Positions 22,797 through 37,000 of a stretch of 64,000 bases of DNA are shown here, one piece after another. The first letter of the stretch is position 1; every line of letters begins with the position of its first letter. The notes beneath the pieces were generated by a model. That model had not been told where the DNA came from. It saw only the letters and a list, made by a program, of their open reading frames with translations, and ran no database searches. Source of the stretch: Paragonimus skrjabini miyazakii (Eukaryota; Platyhelminthes; Trematoda; Plagiorchiida; Troglotrematidae); NCBI GenBank assembly GCA_014338405.1, contig JTDE01003362.1, positions 4,647 through 68,646 of the forward strand. Direction: 5' to 3'. Both the position numbers and the translations under genes were made by a program.

Positions 22797-25700
22797 CTCC
22801 ATGTATCTTCATTGTTGTCATTTCCTTCTTCTCTCGTCTTCTCTCATTTTCCCCTAGCTTCTTCGTAGAGCTTTACTCTTCCACGGTTGTACAACAAAAC
22901 GGTGCAACCTCCCTGATTGCCCGACTGCTGCTAGCTGCTTCAACACTCAACACACTTCACATACTCTTATCATTTCAACAGTTCACATGATTGGTGCGGA
23001 CGGTAAACAACCAAAGTGAGGTAGATTCTGTTGTTGAACAACATGCTCCTTACTACAGAATCTTACCGGAATATCTCGAGGCGGGGATACTACACAAGTT
23101 TTATACTTCCAACTCCGCAAGAAACCAGTGTAATCAATGAAACCAAGGCACATATAAACAAAGACCCATTAATTGAAAGTAAAGAAGAAAAACTGCGCGG
23201 AAACAAGTTTCCGCAAAGAAAGATGTCAAGTTTAGTAATACATTACGATTGACGTTCGTGAGCGAAATGGTTTGTCACGTGTATCTTGAGTGGTCGTGGA
23301 AGGCTTTGCAAGAAAGGCTCGCAGTCACCATTAGGGATAATTCGAGTGCAAGGAAGGAGGAGGTTAAACCGGAAGGGTATAGATGAGGACAGGGAACGTG
23401 ATCACCGATTTTCCATTAAGCGCACGACGAAAACAGCTACCTTATCGCATATTGCTAATACCAAACATCAAGCTTAGAATAGGGAAAAGTTTGGAAGGTG
23501 CTGTGGTTGGTGTCCTCGACTTGCCTCTGGGAGCTACAGAACTCTAGTCAAAAGAGTGCGAAAATTTGATTTCGGTGAGTGTTTGTTTTCCCGTTATATT
23601 TGCCGTTTATTCTTGATAATGAAGAGTTGAATATCTACCGTGAGCAATTGCACTGTTTAGTGCCCTTTAGTGGCCACATGGACAACAGTCATTATCAGTC
23701 TTTCTAGGCACCATGTACAGAGGCAAATTCCATGGACTTTTGGGCGGCTGGATAATGCCAAGTTGAACCATCTCCCCAAATTAAGCTCGGGCAATTTTTG
23801 AACTTGTCGGGAGCTAAGCGGGGTGGGCGATCTCGTATGACGATATGACGCACGACATCGATTGTCACAACCGGTAGTCCATTAACAGGCCGAATCAGTT
23901 GAGAGAATTCAGCTAAGGGCTCTCCTTAAGGCTGGTAAACAACGGGGTTGGGTAGCGTTAGACTGATAACAGCCCTGTGTACGGTTTACATCGAGCATCG
24001 AGTTTTGTCGAGGTATCAGTTAGACGCGGTCGACGCGTGTCGGAGAAAATCGACATCAATGATAGGGGAAGAGATTTCAGCTACGAGGAGAACACAACGA
24101 GAATAACATTGGAAACAAACTTTTAGCCTCAACAGTCACCGGCCGAATGTTATAATGGATGTACCGTTTCCAGTTCGGAGTGTGGTGTCATATTATAATC
24201 TTGAATCTGTTGCCGAATGCGGAATAACATTAACTTACGCTCCCATATCCTTTAAGAAGCCCATTCGGGAAGTCGAACAGTTCAGAAAGAAAAGGGGACA
24301 GGTTTTTGACTGGCCTGTGGCTGTCGTCCGTATAATGCGTCTGCCTGCTGGTTTAAACGTTTTTTATCACGACAACCATATGGTGGTCGACGTCGTCTAA
24401 CACTTTCACCGTATGTCTTATTTTTCTAACAAAAACTGTTAGCCTTTGGTCTGGACGGTGATCGGACGTGTGCCGGCGAAATTATAGATAGTGACCTGGT
24501 ACACCGAATACTGGCACGAAGATTCGCCAGTTCAAATCACAACTGAACTACCTCGGCGTTTGGTTCCAAAGGGTTGTGTTCACGACGTTCAAGTTCTTTA
24601 CACAGGTGCGGTATTTGTCACTAATCCTGCTTTTAATTACTGTTGTTTTACTACAATGTTGAGAGTTAGCTGTGCAACTGCACTCGAGAGATAAAACACA
24701 TGCTTTGCTTAGTTCGGATGTTATTATTACTGCGTCGAAGCTGACTCTGGCACATGCACTAAATTAACTCTTTCCCAGGCATACACAACGACTGCCAGAC
24801 GCGAAATAAAAGTACCAATAACTGCGGGAGACCAAAAGCATATTATACGATAATTACATTAGGTCTCGGATACGCAGAAGTAACTGGGGAGATTAAGGAT
24901 CCGACCGTCGAGAGTTTATGGTATCCTTGGCGCGTGTAGGCCGACAAGCAGGCAAACAAACAAACGCGATCGCAGGAAGTAAGCAGATGGCAGAGGCAGA
25001 CCCGTAAGATCTTATGTACAATGTGGACCAAGATTTTGAGAAGAACTATGCACATCGTACAGCAGGCAGACCGGGGTTATCTCCAGGTCACTACACTAGG
25101 GTTGAGCCAATTTATTTCTGTATTTCTGGAACCATCACAATAGAATTGTCATTTTGGCGCCCTTGGTTGCCAATAAATTATCCACATGGCCGTTGTGGGT
25201 AACTACATGCCCAACTAGTGGCGACGGCGCCATGCCTCAAAAGAAACCGTTTATATATTCCATCAGCCGAAGCCACTAAGCCACACAATAGACGTGAGGG
25301 TAACACGGATAACAGTTCCTGTGTATACTCAGGAAGTCTTTGCATCGACAACTTTTGTACGAAAGACTCTAGCAACTGGGATTGTTCTGTTGTATGCCGC
25401 ATGTTTCGAGGAAGAACTGATGGTTACTTGTCACCCAAATGTAACCGGTGGAACAGTTGTTCGAGACGCACTTTTTCGGACGGCTAGGTTTCTTGAAGAA
25501 TTGTTTGGTTAGCCGACTCATAACGATCGATTGTTGAGTCTAGTAAGATATCGCTGAGAGGGTTTAGCATATTCGCAGGGTAAGGCGTGGTATATGTTGA
25601 GAAAATTTGTCCCAGTCGTTCTTCATACACCTGTTGCTAAAGTGTTTCCAACACGGAAAACCACAACCATGGATCAAGATCCCCATAATCAGCAACTGCT

Positions 25701-26115
25701 AACGTGATCAGTGATGCGGAGGACGGAAATTCTGATTTAGTCTCCCTAATTTCCATAACGACTGAGCTAATTTAGACGAGATATGCAACTTTAAAAAGTA
25801 CACTTGTACACAATGCGCGTTTGAAACGTAGTGTGACGAGAAAGAGAGAAAAGGTTGACTGGACATGAAAATAAACAATAATATACGCCTTCAGTAGGCC
25901 AACCAGTTTGCGGGACAAAGCGCAGGATCAAACGAACCGAAGACGACCAGTTGAGAATAACGTAACCAGTAAACAAGGAGTATATTGTCGACCTGCGAGG
26001 TCAAAGCAAAAGCGAACGAATAACAAGATGAAATGATAACAGGACGGAACGACAAGCTAGCACGCAGCGGGGTCGTACGTTCGAGTGCGTGGGGGTACTT
26101 GCAGTCTCTATACTC

Positions 26116-26135
26116 GTTCAAACAAAAGTTTGAAC
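26116..26135. repeat. Perfect short palindrome GTTCAAAC-AAAA-GTTTGAAC
   Basis: Two 8-base arms flank a four-base loop. No U-run or protein-binding context is visible. It may be a chance palindrome. Confidence 0.6.
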
Positions 26136-28797
26136 ATATACAAAAGTTGGAAGCAAAGAGTGCAAATGGCATTCGGAACCTTAACATAGTCAGCTTTGAA
26201 CAAACACAGTCGCTATAAATATTTTCTAGCACTGTTGCATCTCTTTTGTTGTGCACGATATGATCACCCAATTATTCATTTCCTAAATCCGTTCTCAGTG
26301 ATGCCGAGTTAGTCATAAAAATCTGTGCAATACAACTGACGAGAACACATGACATCTCTCCGCAGAAAACACGCAATGTGACTGACTGATTGTCCTGGTC
26401 TTCTTAATGCCTCCCTGCTTCAAATAATTTGTCAAATTTTTTCAACTAGTCTATCAGGACAACCCTACAAAATGGACCACTTCTATAGTGTCATGAAGAA
26501 GAGAGATAGTTGCACACAAAAAAAGATCAACTGATTGGCTTAAAGCATACAATCGGTGTGCAGTTATTGAAGTAAACTGTTTTGTTTTTTGTGCCACTGC
26601 TTCAAGTTGCAGTCAACCACCATCGAATTGATATATGTGACTCAGAACGTGCCTGAATGTATGAACAAAACACCGTTGATCTCGTGGTTTGACGAGAACT
26701 TGCAACTGGGCAGATTATAAAGCATTTTTTAGTGTTCAGTGGACTGATAAGCAGTATGAACTATACTCCTGGGAATGCAAGCCGCAGGATGCAACAACTC
26801 ACTGATAGCTGTGGTCGAGGGGATAGACAAAAAGTAGTCTGGCTTTTTCCAAGCTTACATGTTGTTTGTTAATTTCGTTTTATCTAACGAAATAATGTGG
26901 ACTTCTGAAATATTATTCTTCATAATTATTTACCTACTGGAAATATAAGTGAATTACGCAACAAACGGCCTATTTGTGTTACATTTGTAGTGGAGTTCTT
27001 AACTGTGGTAGCTTGGATATCCATTAACAATAACAACAACACAGTGATAGCCAATGAAACGGTTAAGTCAATGGTTTGGATCTTTATCGTTCGGAATGGT
27101 GTACAAGCATAATGCAGTAGCTGTCGTCAGGACCGTATCCTGTCCTGTACAGTTGTGTTGTTCTCTGTTCCGATCGGGGTCCAACCGCGTCATGCATGCT
27201 CGTGGTTCGACCGCATCGAATCATATCTAGTCGGAGCATTCCAATTGGCTGAGTGTGCAGATGGTGACTGCGCACGCTCAGATATGGAACAGGGTTTTCG
27301 GGCCGGTGAAAGCTTGGACGCGCTGGTGCAGGTGGGGACACTGGGTGTCACTTAGACTAGATGGCTCGACACGTGATGGGCTGCGTGAGAGGGCGAGATG
27401 GCGACTACATATAGTAGTCCATCAAATCCGATTGACAGTACTCAGTGACCAAGTCGACTGTATGATACCTATCGTACTATTGAAGCAGTAGTCTCTGAAA
27501 TGCGTCACTTTGTTGCTGTCTGGGATGACCTTCTAACTTACATTATTAGACTTTCCTGATACATCCTTTTTCAGAGTGAACGATTGCTGTGTTTGTGTTA
27601 CGTGGTTTCCTCAAAAGATTTCACCGTTAACGCTTGGTATAACTAATGACAGCAATAAAACAGTGGTTTACACTCACGTCTAATTGCTATGCAGCTGAGA
27701 GATGAGAAGCAAACCTAGTCCCACGTAAAAGATGAAATGAAGGAAGTTGACGGAGAGCGAAACATAGGCGTCATTTGTTGTTAATCGGACAATGATATCA
27801 AAAACAAGCGGCCGAGTTGCGAATGACATTAAGGTTGTAACCAGAAGATGACTGACAATCCTCAATGATTCGTTTCCTTAGGTGAGACTTGCTTCACAAA
27901 CAAATTAGTCGGAAAGTTACAACATACACATCAATGGCCGGCCTCTCTGCATATGTTTCTACCACTGACTCCTTGAGAAAAGTGGGACTTAGCCTGGGAG
28001 ATGAATGTAATTTACAGTGGTTATTCTTAGTTAGTTTGTGCCATCCTAAGTTTCACAAGGAATGCACGTTAATCATATTGTTATATAATACACAGTGGTG
28101 CTGAATGTAATTTTGACACTCAGCTTACGGAAAACCGGAAACTGTAAGTAGTGAAAAGAACCGTTTATATTTGGCAGTGAATAACTTTGTATTAAAAATT
28201 GCAGTGTGTTACTGATAACCGTTAATAAATAACGGCATCCGTCCAAATTTACATATACTTACTGCAGTGTAATTTCGCACAACTTGTGACTGTCGTTTGG
28301 CAATTGACAATTTCGAAGACCAAGCCTCTTTCATGGGCACAACAACATTACCTGGTATGAAATAACTCCTAGGTTATTGTTTATCATTCCCAATATATCC
28401 AGTTCAAGAAGTTCCTGATAGTTTACTGGAAAATTTACACTTTGTGCATTCCAACTGCCAGTTTTCTTGTGTTCATTTAAAAATGTTATTGTTTCCACTG
28501 GTATATCTAATCAACAAGACAACTGGCATAACTTTATCAAGAGTTTGTCTCTCAAAAATTATGACAAATCAAACAAAATGTCCACATCACTGGCGTCTTG
28601 AATGAATGTATAGAAGAAAATCAGCACCTCAAGTATGTGGTCAGTGTTCGTATGGTATGGGGAAATGAAAAAATATTGTGCGGTATAAGTCTGGCCTTTG
28701 GTCGGAGATTGTCATTTGAGTTTGCTCGATGATAGTAAAAACACAGATTACAGCTAATGAAGAACGAATCATTGAATAAAATCTGTAGGTCACTCAA

Positions 28798-29205
28798 AAT
28801 TTAACACGTTTCACTCAATACGGGATCAAGTTCGGAGGAAACATTCAGTTTTGCAGCAGCAGTCTTGTTTAGGATAGCTTCTAAAGGTATGATGGATTGC
28901 ATAGCAATTGGTACCCCTGTTGTACGACCGATTTTGTCGACAACTCGAACCATGTTCATATCAACCAGACGTGTCTTTTCCGTGATTACTGATGGTGCTG
29001 AGCGTGATGTAGTCAAAGTTAACAGCTCTGGGTCCAATCGGTTGTGATGAATCGTCATAGGATTTTCAATGTTTCCATCATATCTGCGCTCATTTCGGCA
29101 TTCACCTAGCAGGTGAAGTGTTAGCGAGCGTATATTGTGTTCACTCGGTGAATGGATAGCGGAGCTCTGTTCGAGGGGAAAAATAACCATTTGATGCCGT
29201 AACAA
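28798..29205 (-). other. Unidentified 134-codon open frame
   Basis: The minus-strand frame is open from 29205 to a stop just below 28801, with no methionine at its first codon. The peptide is polar, with a mid-section rich in arginine, asparagine and threonine. No domain, signal peptide or repeat is recognised. Chance open frames of this size do occur in this window, so it could be an exon or nothing. Kept as a low-confidence entry because it is among the longest frames that no transposon explains. Confidence 0.15.
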
Positions 29206-29459
29206 AAGTTTCGAAAGATGCTAGGGACCTTATTCAGAACAAGCACTGATTTCGAACAAAATGTAAAGCCAACATTCACTTAGCATGGGATTTTTTTGCC
29301 TCTGACACTTTTTCACACATCATGTCGTATTTCGGTTAAATTCTGTGAGAAGCAGACGCTTTCTCCCACTCTTCTGTTTGCTCGAACTGTGACAGCCTGG
29401 TAGTCCACGTAATAATCCCATGTGATTAGATGAAAAGATAGGTACAACCAGGACATCGC

Positions 29460-29935
29460 TTGCAAGTTACCGTAGCTTCCGAAACCCCTTAAATATTTTG
29501 TCGAAGCGAAACACTACAATCAAATTTCGCTCTTGTTAATGCTCGTTAAGTGTGCACATTCTTGTGACGGCTAAGGTTTCAACTCTGGTCGAGGTTTCCT
29601 GAGATAACCGTGCTGACTACTGCGCCAGTGATTTTACAATAGACAAGGCCGACTTATCACATGCAAATGTTCAGCCTTATTTACTTGTGAGTAAAGCTCA
29701 CATTCCCGGTTGCACAACGTGTATATACAGCAACAATCCTGCTGAGCCAAGACGATGAACCTACCCTTAGAACTTTGTGTCAGGTAGAAATCAAAGAAAC
29801 CATCAAAATTGTTGAGCATAGTGATACTTCTTAAAACGAGTCAGGTGAAAGGTCTACGTTACTGCGAAAGCTGCGAGAAATTGTGAGTGATGTTTAAGTC
29901 GTATTGATCAAAACTGCCTATTTCTTATTGGAAGT
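29460..29935 (-). mobile_element. Degraded tRNA-like/hammerhead short element
   Basis: On the minus strand, 29640-29500 carries the eroded tRNA-like head (GGCGCAGTAGTCAGCACGG near 29630-29610), then a ribozyme remnant with GTGCAC, AACGAG, AAGAGCGAAAT (about 29570-29520). A plus-oriented tail GCTGCGAGAAATTGTGAGTG at 29868-29888 matches the tail of the 40.1-kb copy (GCTGCGATCAATTGTGGGTG), so inverted tail sequences again flank the head. About 200 bases between them are unrelated. The hammerhead core is broken: the CTGA and GTC motifs are lost. Confidence 0.45.
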
Positions 29936-32322
29936 GAGAATAAACTTCTTTACGGACTGTGAGTGAAAATTTTGCCGTTATTACTGATGAATGGGTTTGG
30001 ACAAAAAGGATTCTATCTGGCACATGCTAACCACTAGGAGAATAGGGGGCATTCGAGCGTTTTGAATAGTTGCACAGAAAGTGATTGTCCGACAACTTGC
30101 AGCTGAGAAACCCGTCATTTCTTACACTGTATATCCGTTAAACCAACTGGGTTTGCTCGGATAAACTTTGCCTTTTAATACAGGACAGGATAGCTTCGCA
30201 TATCACTAACAGTTAGTAAAACCATCATAGTAAAACTATCATAGTGAATGTTAACCCAGATATACCTAACTTCCATCCCCTTCAGTTGTGAGTTTAACTT
30301 TTGAATCTGGTTATGTAGCTTTGAAACGTGCTTTGAAACGTACATCTAAACAAATGACTTTCTACGAATTTAAATGTACAATTGGGAGGTCGTAACTCAT
30401 GTGCATTCCGCATACACATTAACTTACAACTTCTTTCGACCAGACAGACTGTGATTCATCGGCCGGAAGTGGAAAGTGTCTTTCCGGCCATTCCACCCCA
30501 GTCCCAATTCACTATTTTTACAATATGAATAAACACACTTACTATACGTCACACAGCTGCCGCTCATTGTAATGGCCTATTGACAGTTGTAGTTAATGTC
30601 TCCTTCAGGATGAAAAGTAGATTGCTTTCAGAACCCTATCTGCTTGAAAGTAGTGGATTGTTAACGATACAGTCTTTCAGCTCATCATGTCTAAACTCTT
30701 GCACGGTCATACTGTATTTATAAAGAGCAGTCCTACACTAAGTTTTCCATAGCTATCTTTCATAAACGTGAACTGACTCAAAGAGCTTGATCTCTTGGCC
30801 TCACACTCGACTGTCCATCCAGGTATCACAAACTATGGATACAACATGCTTAAAGTATATATAATCTGCTCCCAACTAACTATCAGTAACAGCGAAGCTC
30901 ATGATGGATAAACCCCAAAACTGTGTACAACTGATGCATCCATTATCTAAGCAGAATCAACGATCCATCTTTCATAAATATTTTACTAAACATTTAACAG
31001 TATCAATCACCCGTGAGGTAGGACTCATACCGGTTTTAGACTAACACCAGAATTAAAACGGACTAGACCACAGGAACAACTCAGTGCGTAGTAAGCTATT
31101 CAGACGAGATCAATTATTGTTCGAAATGTAATCCTAAAATTTGTGATTGAAAATCACACATAACTGCACTTTGATCGAAACTGATGGAGAAGGTGGAAAG
31201 TTCAGAAGTTTTTGGATCATTTCTGTGATATTCCACAATTTACTGTTCTAGGTGGTGACGAGTTTGATGGGACTTATCAGTACCGTGCAGCAGAGTGTAT
31301 TGATCCACATGCACTAGGTTTTAAAAAACGTTAACGGTAAACTAAAAAAAGCATGAAATGGACATTGTGGTATGAGGTTACTTGAATAATTATCTGTTCC
31401 GAGTTCTCCTAAAACTGAAAACATTCCGTTTTTACGTTCTCAAATGAGTTTGAAAACATGCTTGACTTCAAGCTCCAAACCATGGCCAGCGTTTTACAGG
31501 CCAGTGTTAAACGACTGTAGAACCGATTACAAAATACCTTCAGACTGTCGTGAGCTAAATCAGTCTAACTTTAATTCTACCACACAAAAACATGCTACAC
31601 CATTTTCATGATGCTTGTAAGGCTCACTTCCCCTCAACTGACAGGTGGTATGCACAGTTGATGATCAAACGAAGTGTAATCTAAAATCGAAATATCTTAA
31701 AGTACACTCGGGGATCTGAGGACAATCTTAGTCACTATCCAGTTACAGTTCAAATTTACAGTTCACGTCATTATGACGATTGACATGATTATTTCATATC
31801 GAGTGTGGATCGGAGAGCACTTTTTAGTGAAGAAATCGAACCCAAATGGTTGTAAACAGGAACAATATAAATTGAGTACAAAACAGTATGCGGTTTAATC
31901 GTATACTGGCTTCTCATTTAAAATGCAATTGTCTTAAAAAGAGGTGAAAATGACAACGAAATAATGGCGTGTATACGTGTTTCCCGTATCTTAAAAAATT
32001 ACGAGCTATCTACAATACAAACCAGCTAGCATCCGTAAGCTGATATTATTACTTGGAGCTCATCTCCGTTGTCTTCCAACCTGTCTGCCAGGAAGAAATC
32101 TGGAGCAGTTTGTGTAGAGTAATCTTTACCAAGAAATTCGGCTGCTAACTGATTCACAAAACAAAGAAAAATATGCTCACATCTCCAGACAAAAATAACC
32201 GATACACCTTCCTCATCTGTTCTACTTAGTAGCTTCCAAATGTAGACATGGCACACTTTTAGTCAGACTGTAGATTGATGCTCAGCATTCATTGTGATAA
32301 TGGAAGCCGAAAGAAGGCTTAT
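29936..32322. other. No recognisable gene
   Basis: AT-rich DNA without an open frame above about 60 codons. A short direct duplication of AGTAAAAC(C/T)ATCATAGT lies near 30214-30246. Nothing else is supported. Confidence 0.5.
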
Positions 32323-34004
32323 CATTGTCATCATCATAACAGCTATGAGCCTGACCAGAAGGTACTGTTATTCGGACCAACGCTTACCTCAACAGTGGTG
32401 TGGAATAGCTTAGAAAAAGAAACGTCGGTGAAAAGATTATAGGGTAATAACAATAATAGTAACAAGAGGAGATTAGGCGGAAGAACTAGAAGCGGTATGG
32501 ATGCAGGTACACCATTGACTGCGACACATCACTATCTCAGATAGTGTCTCAAGGACCCCAGCCAGCCAGACGACACCTACCCACTTTCCTCAGTGGAACA
32601 GTCAGAGTCCTCATATTTTGTGACCACGTGGTCTTACTCAACTGTTGCTGGTTTCAGTATATAAGACCCGGTACGGTGAACGGTCAGCTGGCATGCCGCG
32701 TACATGACCCAAATATCGTAAGCTGTCCAGTGTGAGCTGTTGACCAATTGATCGTGCATCCCGAGCGTTCCGGGATACGCGCCGGCGAACTGCCGTATGG
32801 CTCACGCGATCAGTCTACTTGATGTGGGCCAACTGGCGGAGAAGACGGTGGCCAAACACAGCGATTCGGTTGACATCTTCGTTGCAAACAGATCACATTT
32901 CTGAACCACAGACCGAAACACAACATGCACAAGCGTTATGTACTTTTCCTTTCAGCGACAACTGGACGTTTTCCAACGCTACAGATGACGCACGTTGGCA
33001 AAAGCAACTCGTACATTTGGTCTTCTCGTTGATATTTCATCAGCAATATTACAAGCTGAGGAGATAGTGCTACCTGAGTACGTAAAACTATCCACGTTCT
33101 CAAGCGGATTACCTGCAATAAAGAATGTAGGAGTGGAAATGCCCCAGTCTTAAAGCAACACTGCACTTCGAAGGTGCGAAGCACATTCCATACAAACTAA
33201 CCTGGTCACTCACCTTGTTCGTGTAGTGACTATAATAAATGATATTTTTGATAGTCACATTCACCTGTACATTTCTGATGATTCTGGTTTTTACTTACTT
33301 TTGTTTTAGTCAAGCTATCCCGTTTGTAATATCCGTCCCGGGGCTACAATCACAAATCGCTCCGTGCCTCGCTAGCTTGACGCGCTTTCTCTGTACACTC
33401 TATTTTCCAGGGTCGATACTAATACATGAGGGTCAACACGCTGAGTCCTTGTTTTTCACTGTCGATTGGTTTTCGATAGTGACTACAGGTTGGGTATTAA
33501 TCTGTTGGACTGATTCCAACATTCAGTTTGGTTTGCATGCCGTCGGCAGAGAGGGTAAGTAAGACAATATTATCCACATACTCCAGGTCGATCAACCTAG
33601 CACCAGGCAGAAGCTCAATTTCAATGAACTCCTCCAGAATGTCATTCATGACGAAATTGAACAAGAAGGGGAAAGTCGAACACCCTTGATAAACACCATT
33701 AGAAGTGATAAACGACCGAGTCAGTTGCTAATAAATTCCCACCTTGTTGGCAGTGTGAACATACAGTGACCTTGACAGACTCAGGTATTCCCCTAATACT
33801 AGCTTGCGAAGAAGACAGTTCCAGAGAACGTTACGAGCAACCGAATCGCAAACAGCCTTTAGGTCTAAGAAGACCATGACCATCGGCTGTCTGTAGTAGT
33901 GCCGATGCCCAAGACAGACCGCAATGTAAAAACATGATTAAGGCCTCCACGACCGGACCGGAATCGTTTCTGTTCTTCAAGTATCTCACCTTCTCTGGGC
34001 TTAG
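32323..34004 (-). pseudogene. RTE-type LINE copy A, RT to 3' tail
   Basis: Minus-strand RTE-like retrotransposon remnant. From 34000 downward come EILEEQKRFRSGRG (the 'QAGFRPGRG' motif), FTLRSVLG, MVMVFLDLKAVCDSVARN, GVYQGCSTFPFLFNFVMND (matching GVRQGCPLSPFLFN) and LIDLEYVDNIVLL near 33570, in which the YADD box has become YVDN. After an unreadable or inserted stretch, 33000-32560 carries ANVRHL, EDVNRIAVFGHRLLR, VRRRVSRNARD and LRYLGHVRGMPADR, the usual RTE C-terminus. A stop follows near 32473. The 3' tail ends in ATGATGATGACAATG (32323-32337, minus strand), typical of RTE 3' termini. Multiple frameshifts and stops. Confidence 0.8.
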
Positions 34005-37000
34005 TGAGCTAACGTAATATAAGGCAGGTGAATAACTTGGGTGCAGTAAACACTAGACGGATGTCTGTGTGGTTTTCACGTAGACTTCAGGTTTTCTTTT
34101 TGAAAATGGGAACTCAAGGTACACGAACACGAGATACCTCTTCAGTTCCCCAAATCTGCAAAGGAACGACGGTTGGTTGAAACACCGGTGGGTGTGCAGA
34201 AACTCTAGTTGGTAGTAGTCACACTGCTATCTCGATGCACACTTCTCTAGTTTGCTTATACAGCGAATCTGTTTTATTGGACAATTAAAAAACCATCATA
34301 AATTTATGTCATCAAATTTTACATAAAGTATCAGATATGCTCAGGCAGAGATTATCAGGCGAACAGTAGTAAAAGTGAGGTTAGCATCAGTCTTTCTGCA
34401 CAGAGGATGGTCAATTTCGATGTAGTGGCAAGCCTTGAATGCAGCTATTAAAATTTATAGAAGCCGGTTTCCCTACACTTATATGATGTGGATATTTTCT
34501 CAGACACCTCTGTAGGCAAGCTTAAGTAGACAATTGTATTTTACTGGATATTTCCACCGAAAAGTGTTCATAAAAATTCTAGAGAAATTCAATTTCGTCG
34601 TGCGATATCTTGAAGGTACATTTTTGAATCAAATGTGAATACTGTTTAAAGTTCAAAATAATAATCCGTCATAAATTTTTGGCGTGCATATTCATGACTG
34701 TCATTAATATTTTGTGATATTCAATCTGTATACATTGGTAAAGCGTTTTTGTTGCGAGTCACATTGACTAAAACGATAAACCTATCCTCATCATGTTCCT
34801 CGCCTGAACTATTTACAGAGGCTAAGTGATGCAACAAACAGATTACAAGAAGTACGGAGAGTCGGCGTAATCCAAATAGAGCAAACAAACAAATCCATGT
34901 CTCTGTAATGGGGCAACATTTATCCATGGTTAAGTACGCCGTATAGTAGTAGGTTTCGAAGCTTGTTGTACGGGAGAGAAAGATCTTCGCTTGTGCATCT
35001 TTATCTCTGTGTTGATTAGGGAGGAATTGTGTTGGACGGTTTTCAAGTGTAAAGAAGTGAATAGAAGAAAAAGAGAAAATTCCAGTGAACCTGTTGACAT
35101 GCAATCCTATTAACAGTGAACACTGAAACACACTGAATGAATATCCCGTCAGGTAGGCGTATTTAGAATTGTGAGGTTAGGTGTGAATGGTGGTTAGAAA
35201 CTTATAGTGTAGGTTGTGCCTCACGCATGTGTCAATCAACTAAACAGTGAAAATTCTCTAACAGTTCAGTCAAGAACACAGAGTTGGAAATTGCGTCCTA
35301 TTGTGAATAGACCCTAACTATGGACGTCTTTCTGCAAATCGACCTACCCATTTGATAACTTAATCTCAGTTAGTGACTTCGTAGTCGTTTACTGTTGTTT
35401 AATGAAAAGAGGTGTGTCAGTGAGTGACCCGGGGTGTGGGATATATTTCAAGCAAAAATATGGTAGCTCCAGAGATATCTGTAAACAACTGAGAACTGAC
35501 CTAGTTTTGCCAGTCGTTTCGGGTAGGGAATTATTCTGGGCCCATTATTCTTCCAGTAACCCGTCGCTGAATACTTTCAACAACTGCCAAATACTTTTTA
35601 CGCTAAATACGACGGACGTTTATGCTCGTTTCCAGACGTGGCCGGATTATGGAAGCGAACATAGTGGGAAACACTTCAGAATGTAAAGTTCCATAGCTTT
35701 TGTCTAGGAGGTTTAAGCTTATTTGCACCCTTCTAGTAGTGACCATACAGTTAGCAAAGAGACTCAAACAATTTTTCACCAGGGTCCCTAGGTCTGGTTC
35801 GCATACTGACCTGAGTGAATTTGTGTCGCCGAGTTATTTATCAAAAGAATTGTCGTCGCGAATATACACTGCCTTACATATGTTGACACAGAATTACGAG
35901 TTATTTTCTCCACAGTTCTTGTATTTCAGTTCACAAATTAACCACAAAACCATAGGCTTCTTAAGTGTTTATTACTACTGTGTGACTGAAGCTGACTTAA
36001 TTGTCTTTCACTTGCAGCTCACATAGGTAATTCAAGAACAAAAAATACCTTCTATGGACTATTAAGTATATTACTGAACCTGCTGTCTTTATCTCGCACG
36101 GTTGTACAGACAAACAGAACGACAAGCGTAGTCTAGATACCCGTAGTTAAGAGAACTGAGACAGTGATCTACTGGTCTGATGGATTGTTGAATAAATAGA
36201 ACGATCTGGTAATTTTCTCCTGTGCATAATATCAATCATTGTTTGATACCTGTGGACTCAATTCAGTGTGCCCTTCTTATGCACTTGGTACCATCCCTTG
36301 AAATTCACGTGCAAAACAGTATGCGACATGCTCCACAATGTAGCTAATATGCGGTGTTCGCCTACACACATGTGACTGAACACCTGCCTTCCATCACACA
36401 CGCGATCATAGGTGATGACCACGTGACAGTTTCAAGGATGATTATTGCTTTAATGAATGTCCACACCTATGCGCATGAAACAAGTACTTTCAAATGCTAA
36501 ACTGCACTTAACTGAATCCGTTTTATCGTACGGTTCACAAACGACCACCAGTCCAGTCGATTGTTTATTGTTAATTAAAATTCACACAGATATACACTGC
36601 AACCGTATGGGTTGGTTAGTTGTAACCTACTACCAACAGTTTCGAGCGGACCACAGGCAACTCACAATTTGCTTTTCCAGTAGGAGGGGTAACGATGCCG
36701 GCCGACCTATGATGTTCACGACCGGAGTACTCTGTGAATTCAGCGCTGTCTGACTGCTGTTTGTGTAGATGGATAGGTGCGGTTGTTCTGGCATACCTTC
36801 ATTTAACGAGCGGTATTCACGCAGACTGATGTGCTGATTATTCTTCCTCCATAGTTGCCAAGACTGACGGTGATAGCGCACGGAAAACTGTGAGAAACAG
36901 ATAGTGCCGGAATATATCATGATAAAATGTACTGATCAAAACCAGGGTTGGGAACAAATGTACAGGATGACATAAAGTTTGTTCTGCGGAGGGGGGATTC

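Larger units (their letters stand above)
22797..29459. other. No recognised gene; 3' flank of LINE 4 and unassigned sequence
   Basis: Positions 22797 to about 22990 are pyrimidine-rich and may be the 3' untranslated region of LINE 4. Beyond that, several open frames of 60-130 codons exist (24155-24400, 25294-25512 on the plus strand; 25891-26271 and 28798-29205 on the minus strand), with no recognised motif. An 8-bp perfect hairpin with an AAAA loop is at 26116-26135. A GC-rich patch at about 27100-27480 stands out from its AT-rich surroundings but shows no family signature. Confidence 0.4.

Noticed and set aside
25891..26271. 126-codon minus-strand open frame rich in Cys and Phe
   Set aside because: No recognisable motif or context, and a second open frame on the opposite strand covers part of it.
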